DNA of 11,357 nucleotides from Baffinella frigidus (Eukaryota; Cryptophyceae; Cryptomonadales; Baffinellaceae): assembly GCA_026770585.1 (NCBI GenBank), contig MU646333.1:417863-429219 (forward strand). Reading direction: 5' to 3'. The translations under genes and the position numbers were made by a program. Shown one piece after another: positions 11,294-11,357 of this stretch (the first letter of the stretch is position 1; every line of letters begins with the position of its first letter). The notes below the pieces were generated by a model, which did not search any database, was not told the origin of the DNA, and saw only the letters and a program-made list of their open reading frames with translations.

Positions 11294-11357
11294 AAATGGA
11301 AATGGAGAGGAGGGCGGCTCGCCTTCTCGCAACGCGGGCGGGAGGGGTGCACCCGGA
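11294..11357 (+). CDS. Weak candidate coiled-coil coding block at the window edge
   Basis: The frame REMEMERRAARLLATRA is strongly charged and alanine-rich like the rest of the protein, and contains GCCTTCTCGC as in the 10914 segment but in another frame. It runs off the right edge, so borders cannot be judged. Confidence 0.25.

Overview
The window looks like nuclear DNA of a eukaryotic alga or other protist whose telomere repeat is probably of the TTTAGGG type. Many short plus-strand coding blocks are flanked by GT...AG-like junctions. The intervening DNA is filled with C-strand telomere-like heptamers (CCCTAAA and variants), microsatellites and fold-back elements. I see no bacterial operon, rRNA, tRNA or CRISPR array, and I cannot name the species. 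Dinoflagellates or prasinophyte/haptophyte-type algae would fit the telomere repeat type and the GC-type donors, but that is inference.

Layout. Positions 1-2450 are mostly non-coding: TA/CT microsatellites, a 27-bp tandem repeat, several inverted repeats, two copies of a MITE-like element with about 20-bp terminal inverted repeats, and a 160-bp near-perfect fold-back. From about 2450 to the right edge, what I read as one multi-exon plus-strand gene (or a decayed, amplified gene region) encodes a long, highly charged coiled-coil protein. Its strongest exons are 5216-5296, 5390-5434, 5701-6129 and 6390-7088. Weaker candidate exons lie at 2639-2735, 3507-3566, 4191-4226, 7580-7750, 8225-8347, 9517-9590 and 10315-10405.

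The core protein is built on an exact 11-residue (hendecad) repeat of the form E-G-R-L-L-S-E-x-R-E-L. Exon 5701-6129 is exactly 13 x 33 nt. The repeat register continues without a break across two telomere-repeat introns, which is strong internal evidence for those splice junctions. Near the end of exon 6390-7088 the repeat switches from 11-mers to heptads.

The most unusual theme is amplification of exon-intron modules. Nearly every exon outside the core has one to three degenerate copies next to it, often with broken donors, stops or indels. The introns are made of locally homogenised telomere-like heptamers or sit beside fold-back (MITE/introner-like) elements. No function can be assigned to the protein beyond coiled-coil/structural; no transcript evidence is available, so all exon borders are predictions.
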